Assembly (NCBI RefSeq): GCF_000514775.1
Contig: NZ_KI911467.1
Location: 242,377-306,376, forward strand
Length of the DNA: 64,000 nucleotides
Reading direction: 5' to 3'
Origin: Salinispora pacifica CNR114
Lineage (GTDB): Bacteria; Actinomycetota; Actinomycetes; Mycobacteriales; Micromonosporaceae
The position numbers and the translations under genes are program-made. A model generated the notes under the pieces. The model was given only the letters and a program-made list of their open reading frames with translations, had not been told where the DNA came from and made no database searches. Shown piece after piece: positions 18,095-27,307 of the stretch (within the stretch, counting starts at the first letter, position 1; each line of letters starts with the position of its first letter).

Positions 18095-19964
18095 GTCGCC
18101 GGACCTCAGCTCGGCGGTGATCGATTCGGGTCAGTACCTGATTGTTGGACTCCACGGCGAGGTGCACCTGGTGGCCACCGTCGTGAAACAGCAGGCCCAG
18201 CGCGGTCCACCGGGACAGCAGCGGCTCGACGGCCGCCGCCCCGCCGGGCACCTTCGCGGCGAGGGTCGCGACCGTACGGGGCTGGCCCAGGAGCCGAAAC
18301 AGCTCGACCTCGGCCGGCGTAGTCAGCTCCAGCACGGTCCAGTCGTAGCTGGCGCGTCGGCTGACCAACACGATCCGGTCGGCAAGCTCCTGGTACGTGA
18401 GCCGGCTGACCGGATACTGCGCCTGCCAGGTGCCGAGTGCCGCGTCGAGGTCGGCGGCCTGGGCCCCGTCGATGCCGTTCGGCGCCGACGTGAAGATGTA
18501 CGCCAGGTCGGCGAGCTCGGTCTCGGGCAGCCGGTAGATCTCGGTGTACTGGGGGGCCGGCCGCAGGACGGCGAACCCCAGTTCCGGGCGGTCGAAGTAG
18601 GGGCTGTACCGCTCGATGGCGATCCGGGTGGAGCTGATCGGCGGCTCCAGATGGTGCAGGGCCGGCAGCTGCGCGACGACGCTGGTGTAGTCCCGTGCCG
18701 TCTCACCGGGGAACCCGTACAGGTAGTTCCAGCTCGCCGTCACACCCGCGCTCTGCGCGTCGCGCAACGCCCGTACGTTCTGGCAACCGGTGACGCCCTT
18801 GTCCATCAGCCGCAGCACGTTGGTGCTGAGGCTCTCCACCCCGGGCTGGACCTGTACGGCACCGCCGTCGCTCAGCTGCTGGAAGTGGTGCCGGCGCAGG
18901 TTGGCCTTGACTTCGAAGTGGAGGCGCAGGTCGTACTCCGATTCGGCCAGCCAGCGCAGCACCGTGTCGAAGTACGCCATGTCCAGGATGTTGTCCACGA
19001 CGATGAAGTCGAGCAGTTGGTGGCGGCGCGCCAAATCGAGGAGCTCGTCAAGGAACCGGGCTGGGCTCTTGCTACGAAATTGCATGAACGACCCGTTGAG
19101 CCCGCAGAACGTACAGTGGTGCTTCTCGCCCCACCAGCAACCGCGGGAACCTTCGACGACCAGTTTGGGCGCTACCCAGTCCGCCGCCACCGAGGCGTCC
19201 AGTCGCTCCAGGTAGCCGGTGTAGTCGGGAGCCACGATGTGGGTTGGCGGCAGGGGAGTGGACGACATCTCGTTGGCCTGTCCCCTGCCGTCGCGGTCCC
19301 GCCAGCACAGGCCGGCGATCCTGGCCAGCTCCGCCGGGTCGGGTGCGGTGGTCAGCGGATCGAGCGCGTCCAGTAGGTGCGGGAAAGCGACCTCCCCCTC
19401 ACCCCGCACGACGTAGTCGACGTAGGGAAAGTTGCGGTGCAGTGCCGCCCCCTGTGGCCCGTCGCAGTTGGCGCCACCGAACACGATCTGGGTCTGCGGC
19501 CGTAGTTGTTTCAGCAGCCGGGCGACGGCCAGGCTGGCGGTATTCTGCTGGAACGTGGTGGTGAAGCCGACGACATCGGGCGATGTCGCCGCCAGTTCGG
19601 TCGCGAGCCCGCGGATGAATTCGGGCACCACCCGGTGCATCGACCCGGTCCGTGCGATCTCGGCGTCGGCGGTGCCGTTGCTGGCCAGCAGCCGGGCGTA
19701 GGAGTCGAACGATCGGTCTGCCTCGTCGAGCAGGCCGGAGAAGACCCAGTCGCCGGCGCCGAGGAAGTAGGAGGATTCCGAGAAGTACTGATAGTCGGCC
19801 AACGTGAGGTTGGTGACTCGGGCCGCCCAGTCGACGAAGTCGAGGTTCGCGTAGCGGACCTCGACTTCGTGGCCACCCCGGCTGGCTGCCGTACGCAGGA
19901 TGCCCAGCGCCAGCGACGGAACATCGATCGAGCCCCACGGCATGCTGACCAGGACGACCTTCAT
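18060..19964 (-). CDS. RiPP-maturation cobalamin-dependent radical SAM C-methyltransferase
   Basis: A 634-residue enzyme. Residues 1-200 form a B12-binding domain (GGANCDG at 163-169 and VRGEGE at 187-192). The radical SAM barrel follows with the unusual cluster motif CWWGEKHHCTFC (Cys276, Cys284, Cys287; Cx7Cx2C) typical of the family named ribosomal peptide maturation radical SAM protein 1. The C-terminal roughly 150 residues form a family-specific extension. Such enzymes transfer methyl from methylcobalamin to unactivated carbons of a precursor peptide. GGAAGG lies 8 nt before ATG 19964. The precursor candidate ends 85 bp upstream. Confidence 0.9.
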   Translation of the reverse strand: MKVVLVSMPWGSIDVPSLALGILRTAASRGGHEVEVRYANLDFVDWAARVTNLTLADYQYFSESSYFLGAGDWVFSGLLDEADRSFDSYARLLASNGTADAEIARTGSMHRVVPEFIRGLATELAATSPDVVGFTTTFQQNTASLAVARLLKQLRPQTQIVFGGANCDGPQGAALHRNFPYVDYVVRGEGEVAFPHLLDALDPLTTAPDPAELARIAGLCWRDRDGRGQANEMSSTPLPPTHIVAPDYTGYLERLDASVAADWVAPKLVVEGSRGCWWGEKHHCTFCGLNGSFMQFRSKSPARFLDELLDLARRHQLLDFIVVDNILDMAYFDTVLRWLAESEYDLRLHFEVKANLRRHHFQQLSDGGAVQVQPGVESLSTNVLRLMDKGVTGCQNVRALRDAQSAGVTASWNYLYGFPGETARDYTSVVAQLPALHHLEPPISSTRIAIERYSPYFDRPELGFAVLRPAPQYTEIYRLPETELADLAYIFTSAPNGIDGAQAADLDAALGTWQAQYPVSRLTYQELADRIVLVSRRASYDWTVLELTTPAEVELFRLLGQPRTVATLAAKVPGGAAAVEPLLSRWTALGLLFHDGGHQVHLAVESNNQVLTRIDHRRAEVRRLEEESRATVVA

Positions 19965-19984
19965 TGCGGATCCTTCCGTTGGTG

Positions 19985-20021
19985 GGCTCCGTCCCGGAGC
20001 GGGCTGCTCCGGAACGGAGCC
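19985..20021 (-). terminator. hairpin between precursor and radical SAM gene (attenuator candidate)
   Basis: GGCTCCGTCCCGGAGC (19985-20000) pairs with GCTCCGGAACGGAGCC (20006-20021), 15 of 16 positions Watson-Crick and one that can wobble on the transcript, around a 5-nt loop. It lies in the only real gap inside the cluster, right after the precursor. Such hairpins often act as partial terminators or 3' stabilisers that keep precursor mRNA in excess over enzyme mRNA. No T-run follows, so partial rather than full termination is likely. Confidence 0.7.
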
Positions 20022-20049
20022 GTTGAACTCGCGCGGTTACCGCTGGTGG

Positions 20050-20208
20050 CTACTCGCTGACCGCCACCTTGTCGGCCGCTGGATCGGTCCCGCCGCTCCG
20101 TTCGGCCGCAACTGCCCGGTCCATGTCGAGGAACATCTTCACCACGACCGCCCCGCGCTCCCGCTCGTTGGTGGCGATCGGGTCATGCCGTACGCTGCGT
20201 CGCTTCAT
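20050..20208 (-). CDS. putative RiPP precursor peptide, 52 residues
   Basis: A 52-codon gene between the peptidase and the radical SAM enzyme. It has the strongest ribosome site of the cluster: GGAGGTGA, whose TGA is the peptidase stop codon, 5 nt before ATG 20208. The peptide starts MKRRSVRHDPIATNERERG, is highly charged, has one aromatic residue (Phe26), no Cys, and ends KVAVSE. The hydrophobic AVVVKMFLDM and the C-terminal KVAV offer unactivated carbons for C-methylation. The leader/core boundary is not evident. That it is the substrate is inferred from size and position. Confidence 0.6.
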   Translation of the reverse strand: MKRRSVRHDPIATNERERGAVVVKMFLDMDRAVAAERSGGTDPAADKVAVSE

Positions 20209-20213
20209 GCGAT

Positions 20214-22028
20214 TCACCTCCCTCCCTGGCTGGTTGGCTGGTACGGACGGCCGTCCGCTGTGGCCGCCCGGGTTCGGTCCGGTCCCAGTGCCTGGCCGGC
20301 GTACCGGAGTAGCTCGTCGAACGCGTGGGTCTGGCTGGCGGCGTCGCCGAGATGGCCGCCGGACATCCAGTGCAGTTGGTGCGGCACCCGGCGGTGGCGT
20401 AGTGCAGCGACGTAGCGTCGCACCTGGCCCGGCGGGCAGCGGTCGTCGTCGCTGGCGGCAGCGATGAACAGGGGGCCGCGTACCTGGTCCAGGTAGGTCA
20501 TTGGATTGGCCGCGCGGTATCGCTGCGGTACGTCGTCGGGCCCGCCGCCGAAGAGTTCGTCGTCCACCTCGCGCAGCGCCGGTGTGGTGCCGCGGTAGGC
20601 AGCCGGGTAGTCGGCGATGGGGGCGACGGCGAGGCCGACCGACCAGTCGGCCGGTGTGACTCCCATCGCGAGGAGAACCAGGTACCCGCCCCACGAGTAT
20701 CCGCACAGGCCGACCCGGCCTGGTGCGGCGACGCCGCGGTGGAGCAGGTGTCGCCGCACCGAGGTGAGGTCGTCCAGTTGGGCCAGCCCGACCCGATGGC
20801 CGTATCCCCGTTGCCACTGCGGCCCGTACCCGGTCGAGCCCCGGTAGTTGGTGCGCACCACCGCGTACCCGGCGCGCACCAGCAGTTCAACCCGAGGGTC
20901 GTAGGCGTCGCGGTCATGTAGGGACGGCCCGCCGTGGACCAGGAACAGGGTCGGCCACGGCCCGGCACCGGGCGGGGTGGCCAGGAAGCTGTGGATCCGG
21001 CCGTAGGGCTGATGGGTCCACAGTTCGCTGCGCCGGGCTGTTCCGGTCGGTTGCGCCGGGCCAGCCGCTCGTGGCGCCCCCCGGGCCGCTGCGCCGGGTC
21101 CGGCGACCCGGCGCTGGGGCGGCACCGACTCACCGGTCCAGACGTAGTGGATGTCGCCGCCGGGGGCGCAGGTCAGATCCAGGATCGTGCCGGGTGGGGT
21201 GGCGATGGCCGCGGGTTTACCACCGGTGAGGTCGGCCAGCAGTAGCCGGCTGCGACCGGCCTGGTCGTGTTGGATGAGCACCTGCCCGTCCGTGCCGTAC
21301 CAGTGGGCCGTGACCTCGGTGTCGTAGGAGAGGGCTTCGGCCAGTGCGATACCCCGGTCCCGCTGCCAGGTGCCGACCCGATACCGCTCTGGTGTCTCGA
21401 CTATGACCAGCAGCTGCGGGTGGGACCGGTCGCCGGGGCGGAACTCAAGCGTCCAGATTCGCCGGCGGTAGCTGCCAGCTACGACGTCGAGCCTGCCGTC
21501 GCTGAGGCGAATGACACTGATCGCCGTGTCGCTGTCGGCCCGCCCGGCCAGTGCGACCGTATCTCCGTCAGCGGTCAGGTCGACCAGTGTCGCGTAGCCC
21601 GCCGCCGCGGCGACCAGTTGCCCGGCTCCGCCGGGTCTGCCCACGTAGCACCGGGTCTCGGTTTCGGTGCCGATGCCGACCGCGACCCGACCCCCGGAAG
21701 CGTCGAAGGCGATCCCGGCCTGCCGGCCGGGCGGCAGGCCGGCGAGGGCGGTGGATGGTGTCGTCGGGTCGGTAGCGGTGGGCCGGAACGGTTGCCGTCG
21801 CCAGCGCCCGATCCCGGCCGGGTTCGCGTCGAACCACCAGAAGTGCCGACCGTCGGGTTCGATGTCGTAGCCGGTCACGCCGTTCGGGGCGGTGGTGCGG
21901 ACCTGCCGCTGGTCGGTGCGTCGGTCCCAGGTCAGGACCTGGGCCAGGCCGTTGTCGATGCAGACCTCGACGGACTTCTCAGGCCGCTGGGCAGCGAAGG
22001 CAGGCGCGTAAGGAATGTGCACAGTCAC
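20214..22028 (-). CDS. S9 prolyl-oligopeptidase-family serine peptidase
   Basis: A 604-residue protein with an N-terminal beta-propeller (about 1-330) and a C-terminal alpha/beta-hydrolase. The triad is visible as GYSWGG (Ser445), the SDDD segment (Asp about 527) and GGH (His559), and the oxyanion region as HGGPSLHDRD. These enzymes cut after proline or act as aminopeptidases. As the first gene of the cluster, 5 bp upstream of the putative precursor, it may remove the leader or process the core. It starts at GTG 22028. No signal peptide is seen, so it acts in the cytosol. Confidence 0.85.
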   Translation of the reverse strand: MTVHIPYAPAFAAQRPEKSVEVCIDNGLAQVLTWDRRTDQRQVRTTAPNGVTGYDIEPDGRHFWWFDANPAGIGRWRRQPFRPTATDPTTPSTALAGLPPGRQAGIAFDASGGRVAVGIGTETETRCYVGRPGGAGQLVAAAAGYATLVDLTADGDTVALAGRADSDTAISVIRLSDGRLDVVAGSYRRRIWTLEFRPGDRSHPQLLVIVETPERYRVGTWQRDRGIALAEALSYDTEVTAHWYGTDGQVLIQHDQAGRSRLLLADLTGGKPAAIATPPGTILDLTCAPGGDIHYVWTGESVPPQRRVAGPGAAARGAPRAAGPAQPTGTARRSELWTHQPYGRIHSFLATPPGAGPWPTLFLVHGGPSLHDRDAYDPRVELLVRAGYAVVRTNYRGSTGYGPQWQRGYGHRVGLAQLDDLTSVRRHLLHRGVAAPGRVGLCGYSWGGYLVLLAMGVTPADWSVGLAVAPIADYPAAYRGTTPALREVDDELFGGGPDDVPQRYRAANPMTYLDQVRGPLFIAAASDDDRCPPGQVRRYVAALRHRRVPHQLHWMSGGHLGDAASQTHAFDELLRYAGQALGPDRTRAATADGRPYQPTSQGGR

Positions 22029-22194
22029 CCCGATCCAGGCCAGGCACCTACCGGATCGTATTCGTTCAATTGCTTTGGGTAAATAGGCGGTCGCTGTCGG
22101 CTGCCTGGGTTTCGGAATCGTTCCTCAAGCCAGAGAAATCATTAGTTGTCGCGTTTTGGGTGCTGGAGCTGGGTTATGACGTTAGCGTCGGCTC

Positions 22195-22629
22195 ATGTGG
22201 CTTCGTGCTGTCCTGGGTGCCATCCTCACGGTGATGGGAGCAGGCCAGCTTGTTTCATGGCCCGTGATGCCGGACATCCTCGCCGCGTACCAGGTCGCGC
22301 CCGCGGCGGCGTTGCCGTGGCTGGCAGCGGTGCTGATCCTGGCGGAACTGGCCGGTGGGCTCTGGCTACTGACCCGACCGCGGTCGTGCGCGCTGACCCC
22401 GGTCTGGATCTATGTGGGGGTGGCGGTGGCCTGGGCTGGCCTGGCGGCGCAGGCGTTCGCACGCGGGCTGACGGTCGACAACTGTGGTTGCTTCGGGCGC
22501 TTCCTGATCCAGGGACTCGGCTGGTTCGTGCTGCTCCAGGACGCCCTGCTGCTGCTCTATGCCGGACTGCTACTGCGCGCCACCCGCAAGGCCCGGGCAC
22601 GGTCGGCAGCAGCCGGCGCGACAGGCTGA
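22195..22629 (+). CDS. MauE/DoxX-like four-helix membrane protein
   Basis: A 144-residue protein with four membrane helices and the conserved NCGCFGRF loop between helices 3 and 4, as in methylamine-utilisation MauE and related DoxX-type proteins, where the cysteines take part in thiol redox chemistry. No mau genes are nearby. It is divergent from the RiPP peptidase and appears monocistronic. Confidence 0.8.
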   Translation: MWLRAVLGAILTVMGAGQLVSWPVMPDILAAYQVAPAAALPWLAAVLILAELAGGLWLLTRPRSCALTPVWIYVGVAVAWAGLAAQAFARGLTVDNCGCFGRFLIQGLGWFVLLQDALLLLYAGLLLRATRKARARSAAAGATG

Positions 22630-22671
22630 GTAGAGCGGCGCAGCGGAGTCGGCGCCGCGGCCCAGAACGGT

Positions 22672-23361
22672 TCAGGGTACGAGCCAGTCAGACCCATGGT
22701 TGCTCCACAACCAGGAAAGGTACCGCCGTAGCTCCTGCGGTGTGGCGAGCCAGCCCTTGTTCAGGTAGGTGAGGATGCGCTTCACCTCGCCGGGAATCAG
22801 GTCCTCGGAGGTGACGCCGGTCTCCGGGATCGGCGTCTGAGGGGCGACGGCCGCGGGAGCCGGGACGACGGGTATACGGATGCTACGTCTATCCAACTCC
22901 TTCAGGACGGTGAGATAGAACCGAGGCAGATGGTAGGGGGAGGTGGTGAGTGCGATGCTGGTGACGTCACTTTCCCGCACCTGGTCGGCGATCCAGGCGG
23001 CCTGCCGGCCGGTGTTGGGTGACGGGTCCGGCTGTAGCTGGAGTCCTTCCCGGCGACGGAGGCCGAGACCACGTACATAGTCGAGTGTGACCTCGGTGTA
23101 GGTCCTCTCCGCCGGGTTCCCGCTCGTGACCAGCAGGTGGCGGAGGCGGGGGTTTGCCTCCCAAGCCCGGATCGCGTGGGTGAAGCGCCACTCTTCCCCC
23201 TGGCCGGTCGCCACCGCGACGGCATCGATGTGGTTGGTAGCTGCCGGAGGGATGGACAGGATCATTGTGATGGCCTTGGTCACCTCGAGGAGTTGACCGG
23301 CCGAGAAGCCATCCAGTTCTTCGTCCGGCACAAACCGGGCAATCGCCGACGCGGTGCTCAT
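22672..23361 (-). CDS. YdcF/SanA-like (DUF218) protein
   Basis: A 229-residue soluble protein with a DUF218-like core: IDAVAVATGQGEEWR, LLVTSGNPAERTYTEV and SIALTTSPYHLPRFYLTV. In characterised relatives this fold is linked to envelope functions, and YdcF binds SAM. ATG 23361 (MSTASAIARFV) was chosen because the upstream frame overlaps the divergent murJ and is not conserved. The role is unknown. Confidence 0.72.
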   Translation of the reverse strand: MSTASAIARFVPDEELDGFSAGQLLEVTKAITMILSIPPAATNHIDAVAVATGQGEEWRFTHAIRAWEANPRLRHLLVTSGNPAERTYTEVTLDYVRGLGLRRREGLQLQPDPSPNTGRQAAWIADQVRESDVTSIALTTSPYHLPRFYLTVLKELDRRSIRIPVVPAPAAVAPQTPIPETGVTSEDLIPGEVKRILTYLNKGWLATPQELRRYLSWLWSNHGSDWLVP

Positions 23362-23449
23362 CCGGGGCTCCAATCGGGGGACGGGGCAGGGCTCCAGGGG
23401 CGGGGGCAGGACTCCGGGGACCGGGCGCCCGTGCGCTAGGAAGGTCGCC

Positions 23450-25066
23450 ATGACAGAAGGATCTTCTCTTGGCAGCGCGGGTCGGGCCATGGCGGTGGCG
23501 ACGTTGGCTTCCCGGGCCGTCGGTTTCGTCCGGCTGGTGGTGCTGGCCTCCGCGCTGGGAATGGGGAGTCGTCTGCTGGACAGCTACAACGTGGCGAACA
23601 CCCTGCCCAACGCCGTCTACGAGCTTGTCCTCGGAGGTGCGATGGCCAGCGTGGTGGTGCCACTGCTGGTGCGTGCGGCACTGACCGAGCCCGATGCCGG
23701 GGTGCTCTACACCCAGCGGCTGCTGTCGCTGCTGGTCTACGGGCTCGGGGCAGTCACGCTGGTAGCGATGGTCCTCGCCCCGTGGCTGGTCGCGGTCTAC
23801 ACGCCGGGCTTCTCTGACGAGCAGCGCGACCTGGCGGTGCTGCTGTGCCGGTTCTTCCTGCCCCAGATCCTGTTCTACGGCCTCAGCGCCTCCGCCGGCG
23901 CCGTACTCAACACCCGGGGCCGGTTCGCCGCGCCGATGTGGGCGCCGGTTGTCAACAGTCTGATCGTGATCGGGGTCGGGCTGACCTACCTCGCGATCGG
24001 CGGTACCAACAGCATCACGTCGATGCCCACCGGGCAGCTGCTGTTGCTCGCCGTGGGCACCACCGCGGGCGTCTTCGCCCAGATGGCCCTGGTGGTGTGG
24101 GCGCTGGCACGCAGCGGCTTCACCCTTCGCCCCCGGCTCAACCCACGGGGTATCGGGATCCGACGAATCGGCCGGCTCGGCGGCTGGGTCCTCGTGTCGG
24201 TCGTCGCCGCGCAGATCCTGCTCGCGGTGGCCACCCGGGTCGCCTCGATCAGCGAACCGGGCGGGGTCAGCGTCTTCCAGACCGCGCTCGCGGTGTTCCA
24301 GATGCCGTTCGGGGTCATCGTCATGTCGGTGATGACCGCCATGTTGCCCCGGCTCAGTCGCCACGCCGCCGGCCGCCAGCACGCCCACATCGTCGAGGAC
24401 CTGTCCCAGGCGGTACGGCTGGCCGTCGTCGCCGTCGCCCCGATCGCGGTCGCCCTGACGGTCCTCGGCCCGCAGATCGCCACGCTGTTGTTCGCCCACG
24501 GCCGCAGTTCACCGTCGGCGATCGCCCTGCTGGGAACAGTGGTGGCAGCCTTCGGGGTGGCCCTGGTGCCGTTCACCGGCTTCATGATTCTGCAACGCGG
24601 GTTCTACGCCCTGCAGGACACCAAGACCCCCGCGGTCATCACCGTCGGAGTCACCGCCGTCGGCGTGGCCGGATGCTTCGCCGCGTCGCGGCTACTACCC
24701 CGCGCCAGCGCCGTGGTCGGGGTTCCCCTCGCGTACGCGGTCGCCTACACGGCGGGCCTCACCGCTGCCGCCCTACTCCTGCGCCGCCGACTGGGCCGGA
24801 TCGACGGGCACCGGCTACTTCGTACGCATGCCCGGGTAGCGGTCGCCGGCGGCCTCTCCGGGGGCTGTGGTGGCCTCACGGTCTATGCCCTCGCCCCACT
24901 GTTCGACTCCCCGAACAGCGGGGCGCTGATCACCGTGACCACGGCGGGCATCATCGGCTGCGCCGTCTACGTTGTGGTGGCCCGCCTGGTGCACCTCACC
25001 GAGCTGCGGCAACTCGTGACAACCGCTCTGGGGCCTGTGTCTGAGTCGGTGATAGCCACTCGTTGA
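23450..25066 (+). CDS. murJ: MurJ-like lipid II flippase (MviN family)
   Basis: A 538-residue integral membrane protein with about 14 helices and MviN signatures: an N-terminal ATLASRAVGFVRLVVLASAL, NTLPNAVYELVLGGAMASVV and the central MPFGVIVMSVMTAMLPRLSR. It flips lipid-linked peptidoglycan precursor across the membrane. AGGAAGG precedes ATG 23450. Actinomycetes often carry several MurJ paralogues and one longer fused form; this copy has no fused kinase domain and is not beside the usual chromosomal partners, so it may be an accessory copy. Confidence 0.88.
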   Translation: MTEGSSLGSAGRAMAVATLASRAVGFVRLVVLASALGMGSRLLDSYNVANTLPNAVYELVLGGAMASVVVPLLVRAALTEPDAGVLYTQRLLSLLVYGLGAVTLVAMVLAPWLVAVYTPGFSDEQRDLAVLLCRFFLPQILFYGLSASAGAVLNTRGRFAAPMWAPVVNSLIVIGVGLTYLAIGGTNSITSMPTGQLLLLAVGTTAGVFAQMALVVWALARSGFTLRPRLNPRGIGIRRIGRLGGWVLVSVVAAQILLAVATRVASISEPGGVSVFQTALAVFQMPFGVIVMSVMTAMLPRLSRHAAGRQHAHIVEDLSQAVRLAVVAVAPIAVALTVLGPQIATLLFAHGRSSPSAIALLGTVVAAFGVALVPFTGFMILQRGFYALQDTKTPAVITVGVTAVGVAGCFAASRLLPRASAVVGVPLAYAVAYTAGLTAAALLLRRRLGRIDGHRLLRTHARVAVAGGLSGGCGGLTVYALAPLFDSPNSGALITVTTAGIIGCAVYVVVARLVHLTELRQLVTTALGPVSESVIATR

Positions 25067-25136
25067 TCGCGATGAACTGGGGCTGTCCCGCGCACCCACC
25101 CGGGTCCGCCACCACAGGAGCCTTCCCGGGCGGGAG

Positions 25137-26501
25137 TCACCCGGCAGATCTATCAGGCGTCGTGCACCGAACCGTCCGGTCCAGGAACTGTAGAATCTGA
25201 CTATTCTTCCATCGGGTGATCCCGATACCGGACGCGTCGCCGAGGTGTCCCAACCATCGCAGAATGGGTAGTACGACGGTAGCGTCATGGAAGTCCAGGT
25301 GCTTTGTCCCGGGCGCTGTCAACTCGTGGAACTCGGCCTGTGCGGTCTCCCGGGCGAAATCGTTGCTGCCAGAGTTCAACTCACTGTAGATCATCAGGTA
25401 CGGAACGCTGAGTGGGTCGTGAGGGCGTTCACTGTAGAGCCCGCCATCAATGTTGATGGCTGCGGTGCACCGGTTGTCGATCTTGCTGAGCTCGCTGGCG
25501 ACCGCCCCTCCCAGGGAGAGCCCCATCGTGGCGATCGGCCGCCCTGACCCCAGTTCGTCGGTGGGATACCCGGGAACAGCGGCCAGGATGGTGGGAAGTC
25601 GATCAAGTACATGCTGTGAGTCTTCGGTACGTCGGGCAACGACGGTAGCTGTGCTGGTGCTCAACCGGTAGAGCTCCGCAGAGATTCGGGCGCGCTCGGA
25701 TCGGGCGAGCCTACCCCGCAGCTCGCGGTTGATCTCCTGGATCCGGCTGGCTGTGGCCGGGGCGACGGCTGCGTCCGTTTCCTCCAACTCGGCACGCTGG
25801 TCGATGTGCCTGACACTCACCACGACATAGCCGTGGCTTGCCAGCGATTCCATCAGGAGCGAGTTCTCCGCGGTGATGGACACGAGCCCGGGCTGGTAGA
25901 GGACCACCGGCGCGGTAGTAGCGTGTCGGCTGGCGTGGGCGCCACGAATCGCATGCGTCCGTACCTGCTTCAGGTAGCCGGCGAGCCGCCGTAGCCCGGA
26001 GGGGATCCCGGGAGCTTCGTGGAATTCGGACCACAGGGCTTCGCCTTCCGAATGTCGTTGAGCCAGGTTTGCTTCCGCCGGGTACCACGTGGTGACGAAG
26101 AGTCGCCTGCGTCCCATGCGTGGTGCCGTCCTGATGTCACGCTCCTCCGTTGTCGTGATCACGCCGACCCCGAACGGGCCGTCGGGCTGCGGGAGGCTTG
26201 GAATGGGAAAGCCGACTACCAACGCGACAGACACTGTCGACAACGCCAGAGCGACCAGCCCGCCGACGATGCGTACGCCAACGGGCAGTTCTGTGACGAC
26301 AGCGACGCAGAGCCAGGCGACGGCGAGGTAAGCCGGTGCCATCTGCCACCGGGCGCTGTTGTTGACCAGGCGGAGGATGCTGAGTGCGGTCACCGCGACG
26401 ATCGCCGGCAGCGTCACGCTCGTCGGAGTGGCAAAGAGGATCAGCGTCGTGGTGAGGGCGGTAGCAGTTAGAGTGGCGCGTTCGACAAAGGTCCACATCA
26501 T
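25137..26501 (-). CDS. membrane-anchored alpha/beta hydrolase (PAF-acetylhydrolase-like)
   Basis: A 454-residue protein. Residues 1-100 hold three to four hydrophobic helices. The rest is an alpha/beta hydrolase with VVLYQPGLVSITAENSLLME, a nucleophile elbow GLSLGG and a late His in GTKHLDFHD, recalling bacterial homologues of platelet-activating-factor acetylhydrolase. Its ATG 26501 overlaps the TGA of the TetR gene, so the two are coupled and the hydrolase is probably regulated by that repressor. The substrate (ester or lipid) is unknown. Confidence 0.82.
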   Translation of the reverse strand: MMWTFVERATLTATALTTTLILFATPTSVTLPAIVAVTALSILRLVNNSARWQMAPAYLAVAWLCVAVVTELPVGVRIVGGLVALALSTVSVALVVGFPIPSLPQPDGPFGVGVITTTEERDIRTAPRMGRRRLFVTTWYPAEANLAQRHSEGEALWSEFHEAPGIPSGLRRLAGYLKQVRTHAIRGAHASRHATTAPVVLYQPGLVSITAENSLLMESLASHGYVVVSVRHIDQRAELEETDAAVAPATASRIQEINRELRGRLARSERARISAELYRLSTSTATVVARRTEDSQHVLDRLPTILAAVPGYPTDELGSGRPIATMGLSLGGAVASELSKIDNRCTAAINIDGGLYSERPHDPLSVPYLMIYSELNSGSNDFARETAQAEFHELTAPGTKHLDFHDATVVLPILRWLGHLGDASGIGITRWKNSQILQFLDRTVRCTTPDRSAG

Positions 26502-27193
26502 CGATTCCGCCGGTCCGACGCGCCCGGGACGCGGGTGACACCGAGGTAGCCACATACGAAGTCGGCGAGTTCCTCGGCGAACTCGTCGGCATCGGTGGGA
26601 AGGTTCCAGCCGGACATCCCCTCTGGGTGAAGCAGGCGTCCCAGGAACATCAGGTTGAAGAAGTAGGCAGTCATGCTGGCCGCTCGGGCCAGGTCCGAAT
26701 GGCGTATCTCGTCGGCGTGACCCTGTAGCAGTGAGCGAAAGCCGGACACGGCAACCTCCTCCCGGTGCCGCCAGTGCTCGTCGAGCAGGTCCGGGTGCAA
26801 CCGAGACTGGAGGTAGGCCGGCTGCATGACATAGCGCAGGTCCTCGGATTGACGCCATGCCGCACGGCCGACTTGGACGAGTGCCTCACGCAGCGAGGTG
26901 CGGCTGCTCGGCACGGGGTTGTCCCGGGAGAAGTCGTCCCACCAATGCGTAACCCGGCGCAGGTACAGGGCGACGAGGATGGCGACCGAGGCGTTCTGAT
27001 TGTCGAACCGCTGGTAGACCGACGCCACGGACACACCGGCCCGGTTGGCGATCTTCGCGACGCTGATCTCGTCGAAGTTCTCTTCATGCAGCAGTTCGTC
27101 CAGTGCGGTGATGAGCTTGTCCCGGGTCTCGCGGGAGCGCCGCTGCGTGGCGGGTTTGGTGCCGGGCGACGCACCGTCCACAGAACTAAACAT
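26498..27193 (-). CDS. TetR-family transcriptional regulator
   Basis: A 231-residue TetR protein. The HTH region reads ENFDEISVAKIANRAGVSVA then SVYQRFDNQNASVAILVALY. The C-terminal domain contains a YLQSRLHPDLLDEHWRHREE helix. It is followed without a gap by the hydrolase. A short AGGTaaACCT palindrome lies a few bases upstream of the start and may be part of an operator. Confidence 0.9.
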   Translation of the reverse strand: MFSSVDGASPGTKPATQRRSRETRDKLITALDELLHEENFDEISVAKIANRAGVSVASVYQRFDNQNASVAILVALYLRRVTHWWDDFSRDNPVPSSRTSLREALVQVGRAAWRQSEDLRYVMQPAYLQSRLHPDLLDEHWRHREEVAVSGFRSLLQGHADEIRHSDLARAASMTAYFFNLMFLGRLLHPEGMSGWNLPTDADEFAEELADFVCGYLGVTRVPGASDRRNR

Positions 27194-27307
27194 GACTCAG
27201 GTTTACCTTATTTCCGGAGGGATCTCAACCGACTCGCCTGGCTGGTAGTTCGAGGTTGCGGGGTAAGCCGGGTGCGCGGCGAGCGCTGCCTCGACGTGTG
27301 GTGAGAC

